From assembly GCF_000374445.1 (NCBI RefSeq), contig NZ_KB894421.1:1-64000 (forward strand): a stretch of DNA of 64,000 nucleotides, read 5' to 3'. Source of the DNA: Actinokineospora enzanensis DSM 44649. Lineage in GTDB: Bacteria; Actinomycetota; Actinomycetes; Mycobacteriales; Pseudonocardiaceae. This document shows positions 63,647 through 64,000 of the stretch, piece by piece; position 1 is the first letter of the stretch; each line of letters begins with the position of its first letter. A model generated the notes under the pieces. It was not told the origin of the DNA. It saw nothing but the letters and a program-made list of their open reading frames with translations, and ran no database searches. The translations under genes were made by a program, and so were the position numbers.

Positions 63647-64000
63647 TCAGTCGAACTGCCAGGACCGCTTGGCCAGGCCGTACCAGAAGCCGTCGATCAC
63701 CGCGCGCTGTTCCCGCAGGGAGTCCACGCTCGCGCCGAGGGACACGAACAGCGGCGCGAAGTGCTCGGTGCGCGGGTGCGCGAGTCGGGCGGCGGGGGCC
63801 TTGCGCTGGAAGTCGATCAGCGCGTCCAGGTCGTGCGTGGCGATCGCCCGGTCGCCCCAGTCGTCGAACTCGCTGGACCAGCCGGGCGGTTCGTGCCCAG
63901 GGTCGCGGCTCATGCTCACGTCGGACAGGTTGTGCGTGAAGAACCCGCTGCCGATGATCAGCACGCCCTCGTCGCGCAGCGGCGCCAGCCTGCGGCCCAA
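63647..64000 (-). CDS. Extradiol ring-cleavage dioxygenase (LigB/DODA type), C-terminal part
   Basis: The C-terminal 117 residues of a class III extradiol dioxygenase, cut by the right edge. Typical segments are present: LAPLRDEGVLIIGSGFFTHNL (iron region and conserved Ser-Gly) and PRTEHFAPLFVSLGAS. The family includes 4,5-DOPA dioxygenases such as YgiD. Substrate cannot be given. Only the last 40 percent or so is present. Confidence 0.88.
   Translation of the reverse strand: MGRRLAPLRDEGVLIIGSGFFTHNLSDVSMSRDPGHEPPGWSSEFDDWGDRAIATHDLDALIDFQRKAPAARLAHPRTEHFAPLFVSLGASVDSLREQRAVIDGFWYGLAKRSWQFD

Overview
The window is a high-GC actinobacterial chromosome segment around the replication origin. 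The gene set and order (ppiA, alaT/ileT, DUF3566, gyrA, gyrB, dciA, recF, gnd-like, dnaN, oriC, dnaA, rpmH, rnpA, yidD, yidC, jag, rsmG, parA, parB, cwlM, trxA, trxB, sigM, murJ, DUF6049, NUDIX, pcnA) is the conserved actinobacterial origin layout. Frequent GTG starts, GTGA/ATGA overlaps and a murJ separate from its pseudokinase suggest a member of the Pseudonocardiales; that placement is inference.

Left part (1-5200, mostly minus strand): the end of an unidentified gene, a 160-bp palindromic MITE-like element flanked by CTAG, a rhomboid protease, cyclophilin PpiA, a Lys/Ala-rich membrane protein, a lipoprotein, a DoxX protein, an OsmC protein, tRNA-Ala, the short DLW-39 gene and tRNA-Ile. 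Centre left (5200-16194, minus strand): DUF3566, gyrA (split by a 420-residue intein with a homing endonuclease domain), gyrB, dciA, recF, a 6-phosphogluconate dehydrogenase and dnaN. The oriC region (16195-17213), with DnaA boxes and three related inverted repeats, lies between dnaN and dnaA. To the right of dnaA transcription switches to plus: rpmH-rnpA-yidD-yidC-jag, then rsmG-parA-parB with a parS cluster.

From 24.9 kb to 40.3 kb: D-Ala-D-Ala ligase-like gene, aminotransferase, GNAT, then the minus-strand block cwlM-trxA-trxB and antisigma-sigM, pseudokinase, murJ, DUF6049, NUDIX, with pcnA divergent. These genes join cell-wall synthesis (MurJ, CwlM, Ddl), redox control (Trx) and stress response (sigM).

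From 40.3 kb to the end the content is accessory: MFS, YqgE, SdpI-like and phytase-like genes; a TetR/MMPL pair with a palindromic operator; a ribokinase remnant; a second TetR with a palindrome over its own start; an ECF42-type sigma factor coupled to a YCII/DGPF protein; LysR; the threonine catabolic pair tdh-kbl; an overlapping AI-2E/histidine kinase/response regulator/DUF1707 operon; a large beta-helix-like membrane protein; and two consecutive secreted proteins, the second carrying about 13 tandem chaplin-like repeats. The window ends inside an extradiol dioxygenase gene.
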